A stretch of DNA of 64,000 bases from Sva-07 sp963698435. Its GTDB lineage: Bacteria; Actinomycetota; Acidimicrobiia; Acidimicrobiales; Ilumatobacteraceae. A program made the position numbers and the translations under genes. Below are positions 18,891 to 27,290 of the stretch, piece after piece. Each line of letters starts with the position of its first letter. Position 1 is the first letter of the stretch. Location: the NCBI GenBank assembly GCA_963698435.1, contig CAVOQV010000011.1, forward strand, positions 124,001-188,000. The letters are read 5' to 3'. The notes beneath the pieces are model-generated. The model was given only the letters and a program-made list of their open reading frames with translations. It ran no database searches and was not told where the DNA came from.

Positions 18891-20441
18891 ATGGACACCG
18901 CCGACCTCTACTCGGCCCTCGCCGAGCTCTCTCGCCCCGACCACCTCCGAACGCTCTTCGCCGACGATCCGGGACGAGCGCAGCGATACGTCGTCGAGCG
19001 TCGGCGACCTGCGCATCGACTACTCGAAGCATCTCGTCGACGACACGGTGATGGCGGGTCTCGTCGTCGCTCGCCGACGGGGCAGGGGTCGAAGCCCGGC
19101 GGGACTGCGATGTTCGCGGGGGAGCACATCAACGTCACCGAGGACCGGGCGGTGATGCACGTGGCACTGCGGGCGCCGAAGGGCTCGGTGCTGACCGTCG
19201 ACGGCGTCGACGTCGTACCCGAGGTGCACGAGGTCCTCGAGCAGATGAGCGAGTTCGCCGATCGGGTCCGCGCGGACGATCGGATCACCCATGTCGTCAA
19301 CATCGGTATCGGCGGGTCCGATCTCGGCCCTGCGATGGCGTATCGCGCGCTCGACGCGTACCGCCACGAGCGGATCCGCTGCTCGTTCGTGTCGAACGTC
19401 GACGGCGCCGACATCGCGGCCGTGCTGGCCGATTCCGATCCGGCCGCGACCCTGTTCGTCGTCGCTTCGAAGACGTTCGGCACGATCGAGACGCTCACCA
19501 ATGCTCGTACCGCTCGTTCCTGGCTCGTCGACGCGCTCGGGGAGGACGCGGTGCGCGACCACTTCGTCGCCGTGTCGACCAACGCCGAGCGGGTCGCCGA
19601 GTTCGGTATCGACACCGCCAACATGTTCGGCTTCTGGGACTGGGTGGGTGGCCGCTACTCCGTCGATTCGGCGATCGGGCTGTCGCTGATGATCGCGATC
19701 GGCCCGGATCGGTTCCGTGAGTTCCTGCACGGATTCCACGTCGTCGACGAGCACTTCTGCACCGCACCGTTGGCGGAGAACGCGCCGGTGTTGATGGCGC
19801 TGCTGGGGGTCTGGTACGCGAACGGTCTCGGCTTCGGCACCAAGGCGGTGCTGCCCTACGCCGAGGAACTCGGTCGATTCCCCGCCTACCTGCAGCAACT
19901 CGACATGGAGTCGAACGGCAAGTCGGTGCGCCTCGACGGCTCGGCGGTCGCCGGTGACACCGGGCCGATCGTGTGGGGCGAGCCGGGCACGAACGGCCAG
20001 CACGCCTTCTACCAACTGCTCCACCAGGGCACCCGCATCGTGCCCGTCGACTTCATCGGCGTCGCGACGCCTCACCACCCCTACCGTGAGCATCACGACC
20101 TGCTGATGGCCAACCTGTTCGCCCAGTCGGAGGCGTTGGCGTTCGGGCGCGATGCGTCGCCGGGCGAGCCGTACCGGCAGTTCGACGGCAACCGTCCGAA
20201 CACGGTGATCCTCGCCGAGCAGCTGACGCCGTCGGTGTTGGGGCAGCTGATCGCGCTGTACGAACACGTCGTCCACGTGCAGGGCACGATCTGGGGTGTC
20301 AACAGCTACGACCAGTGGGGCGTCGAACTCGGAAAGGAACTCGCCAACCAGATCACCCCCGAGCTCACCGGCGACCCCACCCCGGACGTCCACGACAGTT
20401 CCACCAACGCCCTGATCGCCTGGTACCGCACCCGTCGTTGA
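18891..20441 (+). CDS. pgi: Glucose-6-phosphate isomerase (local frame errors near the N-terminus)
   Basis: Interconverts glucose-6-phosphate and fructose-6-phosphate. The open frame runs 516 codons. From MFAGEHINVTEDRAVMHVAL onward the match is excellent: VNIGIGGSDLGPAMAY, VVASKTFGTIETLTNA, GGRYSVDSAIGLS and GTNGQHAFYQLLHQG. Between about 18980 and 19105 the frame reads nonsense (Arg-rich). Neighbouring frames there carry the expected VGDLRIDYSKHLVDDTVMAG and LADGAGVEARRD, so at least three compensating single-base indels are present in about 130 bases. I treat it as an intact gene with sequence errors. Confidence 0.9.
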   Translation: MDTADLYSALAELSRPDHLRTLFADDPGRAQRYVVERRRPAHRLLEASRRRHGDGGSRRRSPTGQGSKPGGTAMFAGEHINVTEDRAVMHVALRAPKGSVLTVDGVDVVPEVHEVLEQMSEFADRVRADDRITHVVNIGIGGSDLGPAMAYRALDAYRHERIRCSFVSNVDGADIAAVLADSDPAATLFVVASKTFGTIETLTNARTARSWLVDALGEDAVRDHFVAVSTNAERVAEFGIDTANMFGFWDWVGGRYSVDSAIGLSLMIAIGPDRFREFLHGFHVVDEHFCTAPLAENAPVLMALLGVWYANGLGFGTKAVLPYAEELGRFPAYLQQLDMESNGKSVRLDGSAVAGDTGPIVWGEPGTNGQHAFYQLLHQGTRIVPVDFIGVATPHHPYREHHDLLMANLFAQSEALAFGRDASPGEPYRQFDGNRPNTVILAEQLTPSVLGQLIALYEHVVHVQGTIWGVNSYDQWGVELGKELANQITPELTGDPTPDVHDSSTNALIAWYRTRR

Positions 20442-20452
20442 CGCCAGTTGCA

Positions 20453-20466
20453 TACGGGGAGGGGTA
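20453..20466 (+). promoter_or_regulatory. Candidate CsoR/RcnR-type operator
   Basis: TACGGGGAGGGGTA has TAC/GTA ends around a single G-tract, the layout of type 1 operators in the CsoR/RcnR/FrmR family. It lies 10 bases before the start of the sensor gene, so it would give autoregulation. The same G-rich stretch could serve as the ribosome site, so the assignment is tentative. Confidence 0.4.
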
Positions 20467-20476
20467 CGCTTCGGTG

Positions 20477-20749
20477 ATGCGATTTCCGGAGGACGTCAAC
20501 GACGATGTGTTGAAGCGGTTGCGCCGACTCGAAGGACAGATTCGGGGTGTCCAGCGGATGGTCGAGGAGGGCCAGGACTGTGCCGACGTCGTCACCCAGC
20601 TCTCGGCGTGCAAGGCCGCTCTCGACCGCGTCGGGTATCGCCTGGTCGTCGCGGGGATGCGGCATTGCGTTGTCGCGCCGGAAGAGGCGGGCGAGCAGCC
20701 TGACCTCGATGCCGCCGAGCTCGAGCGCCTCTTCATGAAGCTCAGCTGA
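20477..20749 (+). CDS. CsoR/FrmR-family (DUF156) transcriptional repressor, CstR-like ligand residues
   Basis: A 90-residue all-helical tetrameric repressor. RLRRLEGQIRGVQRMVEEG is the conserved first helix of this family. The sensing positions are a Cys in EGQDCADVV and a Cys in GMRHCVV, 29 residues apart, as for Cys36 and Cys65 of copper sensor CsoR. The position of CsoR His61 is Gly here. That pattern (two Cys, no His) is the one known from persulfide sensor CstR rather than from copper or nickel sensors. No sulfur-oxidation or metal-export gene is adjacent; pgi lies upstream and an aldehyde dehydrogenase downstream, which leaves FrmR-like aldehyde sensing open as well. Confidence 0.8.
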   Translation: MRFPEDVNDDVLKRLRRLEGQIRGVQRMVEEGQDCADVVTQLSACKAALDRVGYRLVVAGMRHCVVAPEEAGEQPDLDAAELERLFMKLS

Positions 20750-20815
20750 CCCGCCGGTCCGCTCGGCGGACAGCTCGGTTGTGGAGCCCGGGCGGTGATG
20801 GGCAAGACTCGTCGC

Positions 20816-22235
20816 ATGCGCGACTACACCAACATCTACATTGACGGTGCCTGGGTTCCCTCCGACGGGACCGGCACGATCGAGGTCATCAACGCCGGGA
20901 CCGAGCAGGTCATGGGTTCGATCCCCGAGGGCACCGCCAGCGACGTCGACAAAGCTGTCGCCGCCGCCCGCCGCGCCTTCGACTCCTGGTCGGGGACGCC
21001 GGTCGAGGAACGCCAGAAGTACATGGTCCGCCTCAACGAGGCGCTCCAGGCGCGCTCACCCGAGATCGCCGAGGTCATCGCCGGCGAAGTCGGCATGCCG
21101 ATCACCTGGGCGACGATGATCCAGGCCGGGTTGCCTGCCGGCAACATGCAGACCTACGCCACGCTGCTCGACACGTTCGAGTTCGAAGAGACGATCGGCA
21201 ACAGCCTCGTCGTCAAGGAGCCCGTCGGTGTCGTCGGCGCCATCACACCGTGGAACTACCCGTTGCACCAGATCATCTGCAAGCTCGGCGGTGCGCTCGC
21301 CGCCGGCTGCACGTTCGTGCTCAAGCCGTCCGAGGTCGCCCCACTGAACGCCTTCATCCTCGCCGAGATCGTGCACGAGATCGGCCTCCCGCCGGTGTCT
21401 TCAACCTCGTGACGGGCACCGGCCCGGTGGTCGGCGCAGCGATCTCCGAGCACCCCGGCGTCGACATGGTCAGCTTCACCGGCTCGACCCGTGCAGGCAA
21501 GCAGGTCGCTGCTGCCGCTGCCGGCACCGTCAAGCGCGTGGCGCTGGAATTGGGCGGCAAGTCGGCCAACATCATCCTCGACGACGCCGACTCTCGAGGC
21601 GGTCATCCCGAAGGGCATCTTCGCCTGCTATCTCAACTCGGGTCAGACCTGCACCGCCCACACCCGGATGCTCGTGCCCAACAGCCGCTACGACGAGGCC
21701 GTCGCCATCGCCGCTGCCGCGGCCGAGAACATGGGCGTCGATGATCCGACCAAGGAGGGCATGCACCTCGGCCCGCTGATCAGCCAGGCCCAGTGGGACC
21801 GTGTGCAGGGCTACATCCAGAAGGGCATCGACGAGGGCGCGGTCGTCGCCGCCGGCGGCCTCGGCAAGCCCGAGGGCAAGGAGACCGGCTACTTCGTCAA
21901 GCCGACCGTGCTCGCCAACGTCACCAACGACATGACCGTCGCCCAGGAGGAGATCTTCGGCCCGGTGCTGTCGATCATCGGCTACGAGGACGAGGACGAC
22001 GCCGTGCGCATCGCCAACGACAGCCTCTACGGCCTCGTCCGGTGGCGTGTGGTCGGCCGATCAGGATCGGGCGATCGCCGTTGCTCGCCGGATGCGTACC
22101 GGCGCGGTCGACGTCAACGGCGGCTCGTTCAACATCGCTGCGCCGTTCGGCGGCTACAAGCAGTCCGGCTACGGCCGCGAGAACGGCCCGTACGGCATCG
22201 ACGAGTTCCTGCAGACCAAGTCGCTGCAGCTCTGA
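20816..22235 (+). CDS. Aldehyde dehydrogenase (three frameshifts in this sequence)
   Basis: NAD(P)-dependent oxidation of an aldehyde to the acid. Read across frames, the protein is about 473 residues, normal for the family. Segments in order: EPVGVVGAITPWNYPLHQ, KPSEVAPLNAFILAE, SFTGSTRAGKQVA, LELGGKSANIILDDAD (general base Glu), SGQTCTAHTRMLVP (catalytic Cys), EEIFGPVLSIIGYEDEDDA and PFGGYKQSGYGRENG. Breaks are near 21394 (a GGG run read as GG), 21592 (extra T) and 22037 (extra G). Homopolymer or single-base errors fit all three. Closed by a strong hairpin. The specific aldehyde is unknown. Confidence 0.85.
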
Positions 22236-22242
22236 TCCGAGT

Positions 22243-22275
22243 CGTTACCCGTGGTGTCGGACACCACGGGTAACG
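22243..22275 (+). terminator. Hairpin after the aldehyde dehydrogenase gene
   Basis: CGTTACCCGTGGTGTC (22243-22258) and GACACCACGGGTAACG (22260-22275) form a perfect inverted repeat around one central base; in RNA this gives about a 13-bp stem with a 7-base loop. It starts 8 bases after the stop codon and ends 10 bases before the pafB start. There is no long T-run. Confidence 0.65.
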
Positions 22276-22285
22276 TCGTCGGCTG

Positions 22286-23260
22286 ATGGTCGACCGGATC
22301 GAACGCCTCACGAACCTGCTGGCGTTGCTGCTCGAGACCGCCGAGCCACTCAGCCTCGTGCAGATCGCCGGCGACCTCGACGGCCAGTATCCCGGACAAC
22401 GACAAGGCACGACGCGCCGCGTTCGAACGCGACAAGGCCGCACTGCGCGACATCGGCGTCCCGATCGAGACCGAGATGCTCGACCGGCGGACCGTACGCG
22501 GGCCAGACGCGCTACTGGATCGACCGGCGCGCCTACGAACTGGCCGACCTCGACCTCGAACCCGACGAGGTGCGCGCCCTGCAGGTCGCGGTCGCCGCGG
22601 TACGCACCGACGCCGCCCGCGAGGCGATCTGGAAGCTCGGCGGTGCGCTCGGCGACGAACGCCCCGCGGTGTCGGTGGTGATCCCCGAGCGACCCGAGCT
22701 TCCGGCGATTCGTTCCGCCGTGGCGACGCGGCTCCCGATCGAGTTCGGCTATCGAGGCGAACCGCGTGTCCTCGACCCGTGGGGACTGTTGCTGCGGGGT
22801 GGCTTCTGGTACGTGATCGGACACGATCATGACCGAGACGAGCGGCGGACGTTCCGGGTAGACCGGTTCGACCAGCGGACGTGACGATAGGACGCGTTCG
22901 TGTCGGCGTTGCCGGCTCGTTCGAGCGTCCTGCGTCGTTCGATCCTCGTACGGCATTCCCCGCCGACCCGAAGCAGATCGGTTTCGGCGCCGACGAAAGC
23001 GTCGACGCCGTCGTCCGCATCGATGCGCTCGCGCGCTGCGGCGGTCGAACGGGAACTGGGTTCCGACCCGGGTGGTCGCACGCGATCCCGATGGCAGCGT
23101 CCGGGTGTCGGTTCCGGCAGGCAACCGTGCCGCGTTCCGGTCGTGGGTTCTCGGCCTGCTCGACCACGCGGTGGTGGAGACGCCTCCCGAGCTGCGTCAG
23201 GACGTCATCGAGTGGCTGACGAACGTGGCGGACAGCACCACGGGCTCGGTGGGGCAGTGA
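22286..23260 (+). CDS. pafB: PafB-like WYL-domain transcriptional regulator (several frameshifts)
   Basis: With PafC it is expected to activate LexA-independent DNA-damage genes in actinobacteria. The N-terminal helix-turn-helix VDRIERLTNLLALLLETAEP begins at ATG 22286. The WYL core is visible as TRLPIEFGYRGEPRVLDPW and then GGFWYVIGHDHDRDERRTFR, and the C-terminal WCX region as WVLGLLDHAVVETPPELRQD. The frame breaks near 22395, 22484, 22882 and 23035-23060. With these repaired the protein is about 325 residues, the usual length. The pafC GTG start overlaps its stop. Confidence 0.78.
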
Positions 23261-24260
23261 GCGGGCCGCGAAACGCCGAGGATCGGCTGCGACGGCTGCT
23301 CGTGATGCTCCCTTGGCTGATGGAGCAGGGGGAGGTGCCACTCGCCGACGTGGCGCGACGCTTCGACATGACCGAGGAACAGGTGCAGCGTGACCTCGAG
23401 CTGGTCGCCATGTGTGGACTGCCGCCCTTCGTCGACGAGATGGTCGACGTGTTCGTCGACGACGGCGTCGTGTACGTCGGGGTCCCGCGGCTGTTCACCC
23501 GGCCGCTGCGGCTCACGGCGCCCGAGGCGTTCTCGCTGCTCGCGTCGGCGCGGGCGGCCATGGAGTTGCCGGGAGCCGACCCGGCCGGAGCGCTGGGTCG
23601 TGGCCTGGCCAAGCTCGCTGCCGCGCTCGCCGACGTGGGCCTCGACGCCCCGGCCGACGGCGCTGATCCCGACGACACCGCGGGAGTCGTCGTCGATCTC
23701 GCCCGTCCGGAGCTGACCGACGAGTTGGCCGAAGCCGCCGCCTCGGGGGCCGAACTCCGGATCAGCTACTTCTCGCCGGCCCGAGCGGAGATGTCGCACC
23801 GATCGATCGTGCCGCGCCACGTCTTCACGGACGCCGGCAACTGGTACGTGCTCGCCGACGACGATCGATCGCAGTCCCGTCGGACGTTCAGGATCGACCG
23901 GATCGAGTCGGTCGAGGAGACCGGTCGTACCGTCGAGATCGAATCAACGTCACCACCCGATCGCTTCTTCGATGACGTCGACGTGGCGCGAGCCACGATT
24001 CGTCTCGAGGCGACCGCTCGCTGGGTCGTGGACCAGTACCCGACCGACGAGGTCGTCGAACGTCGCGGATGGGAGTGTCGAGGCCCGACTTCCGGTGGCG
24101 AGTGATCGCTGGCTGGCCAAGCTGTTGATCCGTCTTGGTCCCGACGCCGAACTGGTCGACTTCGCCGGCAGGGAATCCTGCAGCTCCGATCGCCCAGCGC
24201 GTGCTCGCCCGGTACGGCGTGACCGGCGGGCCGCCCGACGCGGGCACTCAGGGGACGTAG
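23257..24260 (+). CDS. pafC: PafC-like WYL-domain transcriptional regulator (frameshifts near the C-terminus)
   Basis: Partner of PafB. GTG 23257 overlaps the pafB stop (GTGA). The N-terminal helix-turn-helix is RLRRLLVMLPWLMEQGEVPL, followed by ARRFDMTEEQVQRDLELVA. The WYL domain reads RISYFSPARAEMSHRSIVP and NWYVLADDDRSQSRRTFRID. The nominal frame ends at 24105, but the homologous C-terminus continues in other frames (GSVEARLPVASDRWLAKLLI, then IAQRVLARYGVTG) to TAG 24258-24260. Breaks are therefore near 24067 and 24171. The repaired length is about 335 residues. Its 3' end overlaps the convergent exonuclease gene by 13 bases. Confidence 0.8.
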
Positions 24261-24821
24261 AACGGTTCCAGTTGGGCAGCGTCGGTGATGCCATGGGCTG
24301 CGAGGAGGTGGGGAAGCAGGGTGGCGGTGGCGGTGGCGTCGCCGAGCGCGTCGTGGGGTCGTTCGAGCAGCGACGCCGTACCGCTCACAGACGTCGGCGA
24401 GGCGGTGCGACAACTCGCGATCGGGGTCGAGGCGCCGAGACATGCGCAGTGTGCACAGGCGGGGGTCGAGGCCGCGCCGGAGGGGGTCGTTGCTCGAGCG
24501 ACGCCGGACGGCGCGAGCGAGGAACTCGCTGTCGAACGCGGCGTTGTGGGCGGTGAAGACCGCTCCGCTCATCCGGGCGCCGAGTTCGTCGAGGGCGTCG
24601 TCCAGACCTGGTGCGCCGCGCAGGGTTCTGCGGGTGATTCCGTGAATGTTCGTCGGCCCGACACGTTGGAGCGGCCAGCTCAGCTTCACGAGTGACGACC
24701 ACTCGTCGACGATGGTGCCGTCGGCGTCGACCACGACCATGCCGAGCTGCAGGATCCGGTGCCGACGGGAGTTCAACCCGCTCGTCTCGAGATCGACGAC
24801 GGCGAAGCGGGGGAGGGCCAC
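24248..24821 (-). CDS. DEDDh 3'-5' exonuclease, DnaQ-like (frameshifted)
   Basis: A stand-alone proofreading-type exonuclease of about 190 residues. The first acidic motif is FAVVDLETSG at residues 6-15. GAVFTAHNAAFDSEFLARAV is the second. The nominal frame derails near 24370 into Arg-rich sequence, while the adjacent frame gives ERPHDALGDATATATLLPHL, which supplies the final His and Asp. The stop TCA is at 24248-24250. All four catalytic acids and the His are thus preserved if one indel is corrected. Its position next to pafBC, regulators of DNA repair, is suggestive only. Confidence 0.8.
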
Positions 24822-24846
24822 GACACCACCCTAGACAGGGGGTGTC

Positions 24847-25156
24847 TCAGCCGGTTCGTTGTTGGAGGCGTGCTCGCACGCCGATCGGCGCCGAGACGGT
24901 GAACCCGAGGAGGTGGCGGTCCTCTTCCGACTCGCCACCCCAGTAGCCGTATTCGTGGTTGCTCGCGGGCGTGGGAGCGACACGGTTCCTGCACGGGGCA
25001 CGAGGCGCACAGCTGGTTCGCCTTGGCCTCGCGACGGGCCCGAGCCTGCGGCCGTTCGGCTTTGGGAGGGAAGAACAGCCGAGTCCGACCCTTGCATGCC
25101 GCGTACTCCTGCCACGGTGTGTCGTACTCGTAGTCGAACAACTCTGCGACGGCCAC
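24847..25156 (-). CDS. WhiB-family iron-sulfur regulator (one frameshift)
   Basis: About 103 residues after repair. The four cluster-binding cysteines are Cys21 (EYAACKG), Cys50 and Cys53 (LCASC) and Cys59 (EPC), the standard C...CxxCxxxxxC pattern. The nominal frame shifts near 24985, and the second frame carries NHEYGYWGGESEEDRHLLG, which includes the Trp-Gly sigma-factor-contact loop, and a basic tail ending RARLQQRTG. WhiB proteins bind the housekeeping sigma factor and respond to redox state or nitric oxide. The subgroup cannot be fixed here. Confidence 0.85.
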
Positions 25157-25217
25157 CAGGCGCTCCCTTCGTGCTCTTGAGCGGCGGGAAGCCGGAGGGT
25201 TGGCCTCTCGCCGCTCG

Positions 25218-25231
25218 ATTTAACACTAAAT
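25218..25231 (-). promoter_or_regulatory. AT-rich palindromic island upstream of whiB
   Basis: ATTTAACACTAAAT is a short palindrome (ATTTA/TAAAT arms) standing out in about 70% GC surroundings, about 62 bases upstream of the whiB start. Such islands usually mark promoters or regulator sites; no clear -35/-10 pair was identified. Confidence 0.35.
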
Positions 25232-25314
25232 GTTCGGAGCCGCAGCCGCAACCGGATTTTCGCACGACGAGGAAATCCGTCGAAGCCGTTTCGGGTCCGG
25301 ACGTTCCGGCGCGG

Positions 25315-26724
25315 TCAGAGCAGTTCGGCGGCGAGGCTGGCCACGTCGCTGCGCTCGCATGCCGTCAGCGTGATGTGGCCGAAGCACGACTGACCCGCAA
25401 ACGCCGAGGCGAGCACGCTGAGCGCATTGTTCGACTCGCCGAGGTAGGGCGCGTCGATCTGGCTGGTGTCGCCGGTGAAGATGACCTTGGTCCCGTCACC
25501 CACACGGGTGAGGATCGTGCGCAGCGTGGTCGGCTCGAGGTTCTGTGCCTCGTCGATCACGACGAACTGCTGCTGCAGCGAACGACCTCGCAGGAACGTG
25601 ACCGACTCGAGCGAGAGCTGTCCGCGATTGGTCAGCTCGTCGACCATCGCTCGGGCATCGTTGATGTTGCCACGATCGGTGAGTGCGACGACCGCGTCGT
25701 GGATGGCAGCCATCCACGGGTCGAGCTTCTCGTCGAGTCCGCCCGGAAGGAACCCGACGTCGGCGCGCCCGACCGGCACCAGCGGACGGTAGACGGCGAG
25801 GCGCTCGTAGCGATTCTGTTCGACGACCTGCTCGAGCCCCGCTGCGATCGCCAGGATCGTCTTGCCGGTGCCGGCTCGTCCGTCGAGTGCGACGACGGCA
25901 ATGTCGGGGTCGAGCAGCAGTTCGAGAGCGAAGCGCTGCTCCTTGCTGCGCGGTCGCAGCCCCCACGCCTCGGGTGTGTGTTGCGAGAGCAGCACGAACT
26001 CGTCGTGTACTGCCCGCACGAGCGCCGACTGCGAACCGGAGCGCAGCACCGCGAACTCGTTCTCGTTGAACTCGATGGCGGTGTCGACGACGACGGCGTC
26101 GACGCTCACCGCACCGGCCGCGTAGAGACAGTCGATCGTCTCGAACGGTGTCTCGAGGGTGGTCCAGCCGACCGTCGGCTGGTCTCGGTCGGACCGGGTG
26201 AGGCGGTGTTCGGCGGCGTCGACGCCGAGATGGGCCGCCTTGATGCGCAACGCCGCGTCGTTGCTGATCATGGTGGTCGGACCGAAGTCGGACTGCCCGA
26301 TCGCAGCGCCGATGATCCGGTTGTCGGGCACGCCGGGGTCGAGTCCGTGCTCGACCAACAGATGCTTGCGGATGTTGTTGATCTCGATCTGGAGCGTCGC
26401 ACTGCCGTTGCCGGTCGGTACGGGCTCGGCGAGCGATCCGCCGTGCGTGACCCGCAACTCCTCGAGTGTGCGCAGCGCAGTTCGAGCGGCGCGACCCACG
26501 TCGTCCGGTCTGCTCTTCAGGCCGTCGAGCTCTTCGACCACCGTGAGTGGGACGATCACGTCGGCGTCGACGAACTCGAGCACGCAGGTCGGATCGGCGA
26601 TCAGGACGGACGTGTCGACCACCAGTCGGGTTCGTTGCACCTCCTTCGCCGGCTCGGACCCGGTCGACGCCATCCCAGGCGTGCGGGTCGGTGTTTCAGC
26701 GGACGGAAGCAGGTCGGTCACCAT
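25315..26724 (-). CDS. PIN-PhoH fusion protein (PhoH2-like)
   Basis: 469 residues. The N-terminal PIN ribonuclease domain (LVVDTSVLIADPTCVLEF near residue 35; VIVPLTVVEELDGLK; later DNRIIGAAIG and TTMISNDAALRIKA) carries the expected acidic residues. The C-terminal PhoH ATPase has Walker A LDGRAGTGKTILAIAAGLEQ near residue 260 and Walker B FVVIDEAQNLEPTTLRTILT. Known PhoH2 proteins act as RNA helicase/nucleases and are related to toxin-antitoxin modules; no small antitoxin gene is visible beside it. GTG 26727 or GTG 26721 are alternative starts, the latter better spaced from GAGGAG. Confidence 0.92.
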   Translation of the reverse strand: MVTDLLPSAETPTRTPGMASTGSEPAKEVQRTRLVVDTSVLIADPTCVLEFVDADVIVPLTVVEELDGLKSRPDDVGRAARTALRTLEELRVTHGGSLAEPVPTGNGSATLQIEINNIRKHLLVEHGLDPGVPDNRIIGAAIGQSDFGPTTMISNDAALRIKAAHLGVDAAEHRLTRSDRDQPTVGWTTLETPFETIDCLYAAGAVSVDAVVVDTAIEFNENEFAVLRSGSQSALVRAVHDEFVLLSQHTPEAWGLRPRSKEQRFALELLLDPDIAVVALDGRAGTGKTILAIAAGLEQVVEQNRYERLAVYRPLVPVGRADVGFLPGGLDEKLDPWMAAIHDAVVALTDRGNINDARAMVDELTNRGQLSLESVTFLRGRSLQQQFVVIDEAQNLEPTTLRTILTRVGDGTKVIFTGDTSQIDAPYLGESNNALSVLASAFAGQSCFGHITLTACERSDVASLAAELL

Positions 26725-26846
26725 CACTCCTCGGCGGATGCCTCGTGGACTCGATGCGAATCGTCTCTCATACCCAACGGCTCAGTTTGTAGCCGAGCGG
26801 TCGCGCGTCGTGGTGGATCCCATCGATCGTCAATACCGGCAAGGCC

Positions 26847-26888
26847 CAAGCATCGATGTCATTGCAAATGCAATGACATCGATGCTTG
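26847..26888. repeat. Perfect 42-bp palindrome between phoH and HU
   Basis: Two perfectly complementary 20-base arms (26847-26866 and 26869-26888) flank a central AA. The left arm starts CAAGCATCGATGTC and ends ATTGCA. At roughly 45% GC it contrasts with its surroundings. It lies in the 280-base divergent region between PIN-PhoH and HU and is a candidate operator, cruciform or RNA hairpin. Confidence 0.85.
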
Positions 26889-26922
26889 AACATGTACCGT
26901 CGCGGTCGGTCACATGGTCGTG

Positions 26923-26944
26923 TTCCGCCAATGAACTGGCGGAA
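26923..26944. promoter_or_regulatory. Inverted repeat TTCCGCCA upstream of HU
   Basis: TTCCGCCA (26923-26930) and TGGCGGAA (26937-26944) with a 6-base spacer, followed by a third TTTCCGCC at about 26957. It lies 60-80 bases before the HU start and could be a regulator site in the HU promoter region. Confidence 0.4.
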
Positions 26945-27004
26945 ACGGTCTCGGCGTTTCCGCCGGGGTGAACAGCTTCAACACCCATCCGAAAGAGGAC
27001 TCCA

Positions 27005-27286
27005 ATGGCAACCAAAGCAGAACTGATCGACGCAGTGGCCGACGCCGCAGGCGTGTCGAAGGCCGATGCAGAGCGCACGCTCGGCGCGTTCTTCGACCAC
27101 GTGGTCACCGCGACCAAGAAGGGCGAGAAGGTCGCATGGCCCGGCTTCGGTTCCTTCAGCACCACCAAGCGCAGCGCCCGCACTGGTCGCAACCCGCAGA
27201 CCGGCGCTCCCGTGCAGATCAAGGCGTCGACGGCGATGAAGTTCTCCGCGAGCTCGACGCTGAAGTCCGCTCTGAACGGAAAGTGA
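27005..27286 (+). CDS. HU-family nucleoid DNA-binding protein
   Basis: A 93-residue histone-like protein that bends and compacts DNA as a dimer. ATKAELIDAVADAAGVSKAD is the dimerising helical start. VAWPGFGSFSTTKRSARTGR and NPQTGAPVQIKASTAMKFSA form the DNA-embracing arm, with the conserved Pro of the arm (RNPQTG). It ends naturally at SALNGK, the usual end of a bacterial HU core. Many actinobacterial HupB proteins carry a fused Lys/Ala/Pro tail. Here such a tail is a separate gene starting 5 bases after this stop, in another frame. Confidence 0.93.
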   Translation: MATKAELIDAVADAAGVSKADAERTLGAFFDHVVTATKKGEKVAWPGFGSFSTTKRSARTGRNPQTGAPVQIKASTAMKFSASSTLKSALNGK

Positions 27287-27290
27287 CCTG

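Noticed and set aside
18885..20441. Pgi as a decayed pseudogene
   Set aside because: The rest of the protein is fully conserved, and neighbouring frames contain the missing N-terminal residues, so sequence errors explain it better.
24859..26889. 676-codon plus-strand frame
   Set aside because: Shadow of the PIN-PhoH and whiB genes; no domain resemblance.
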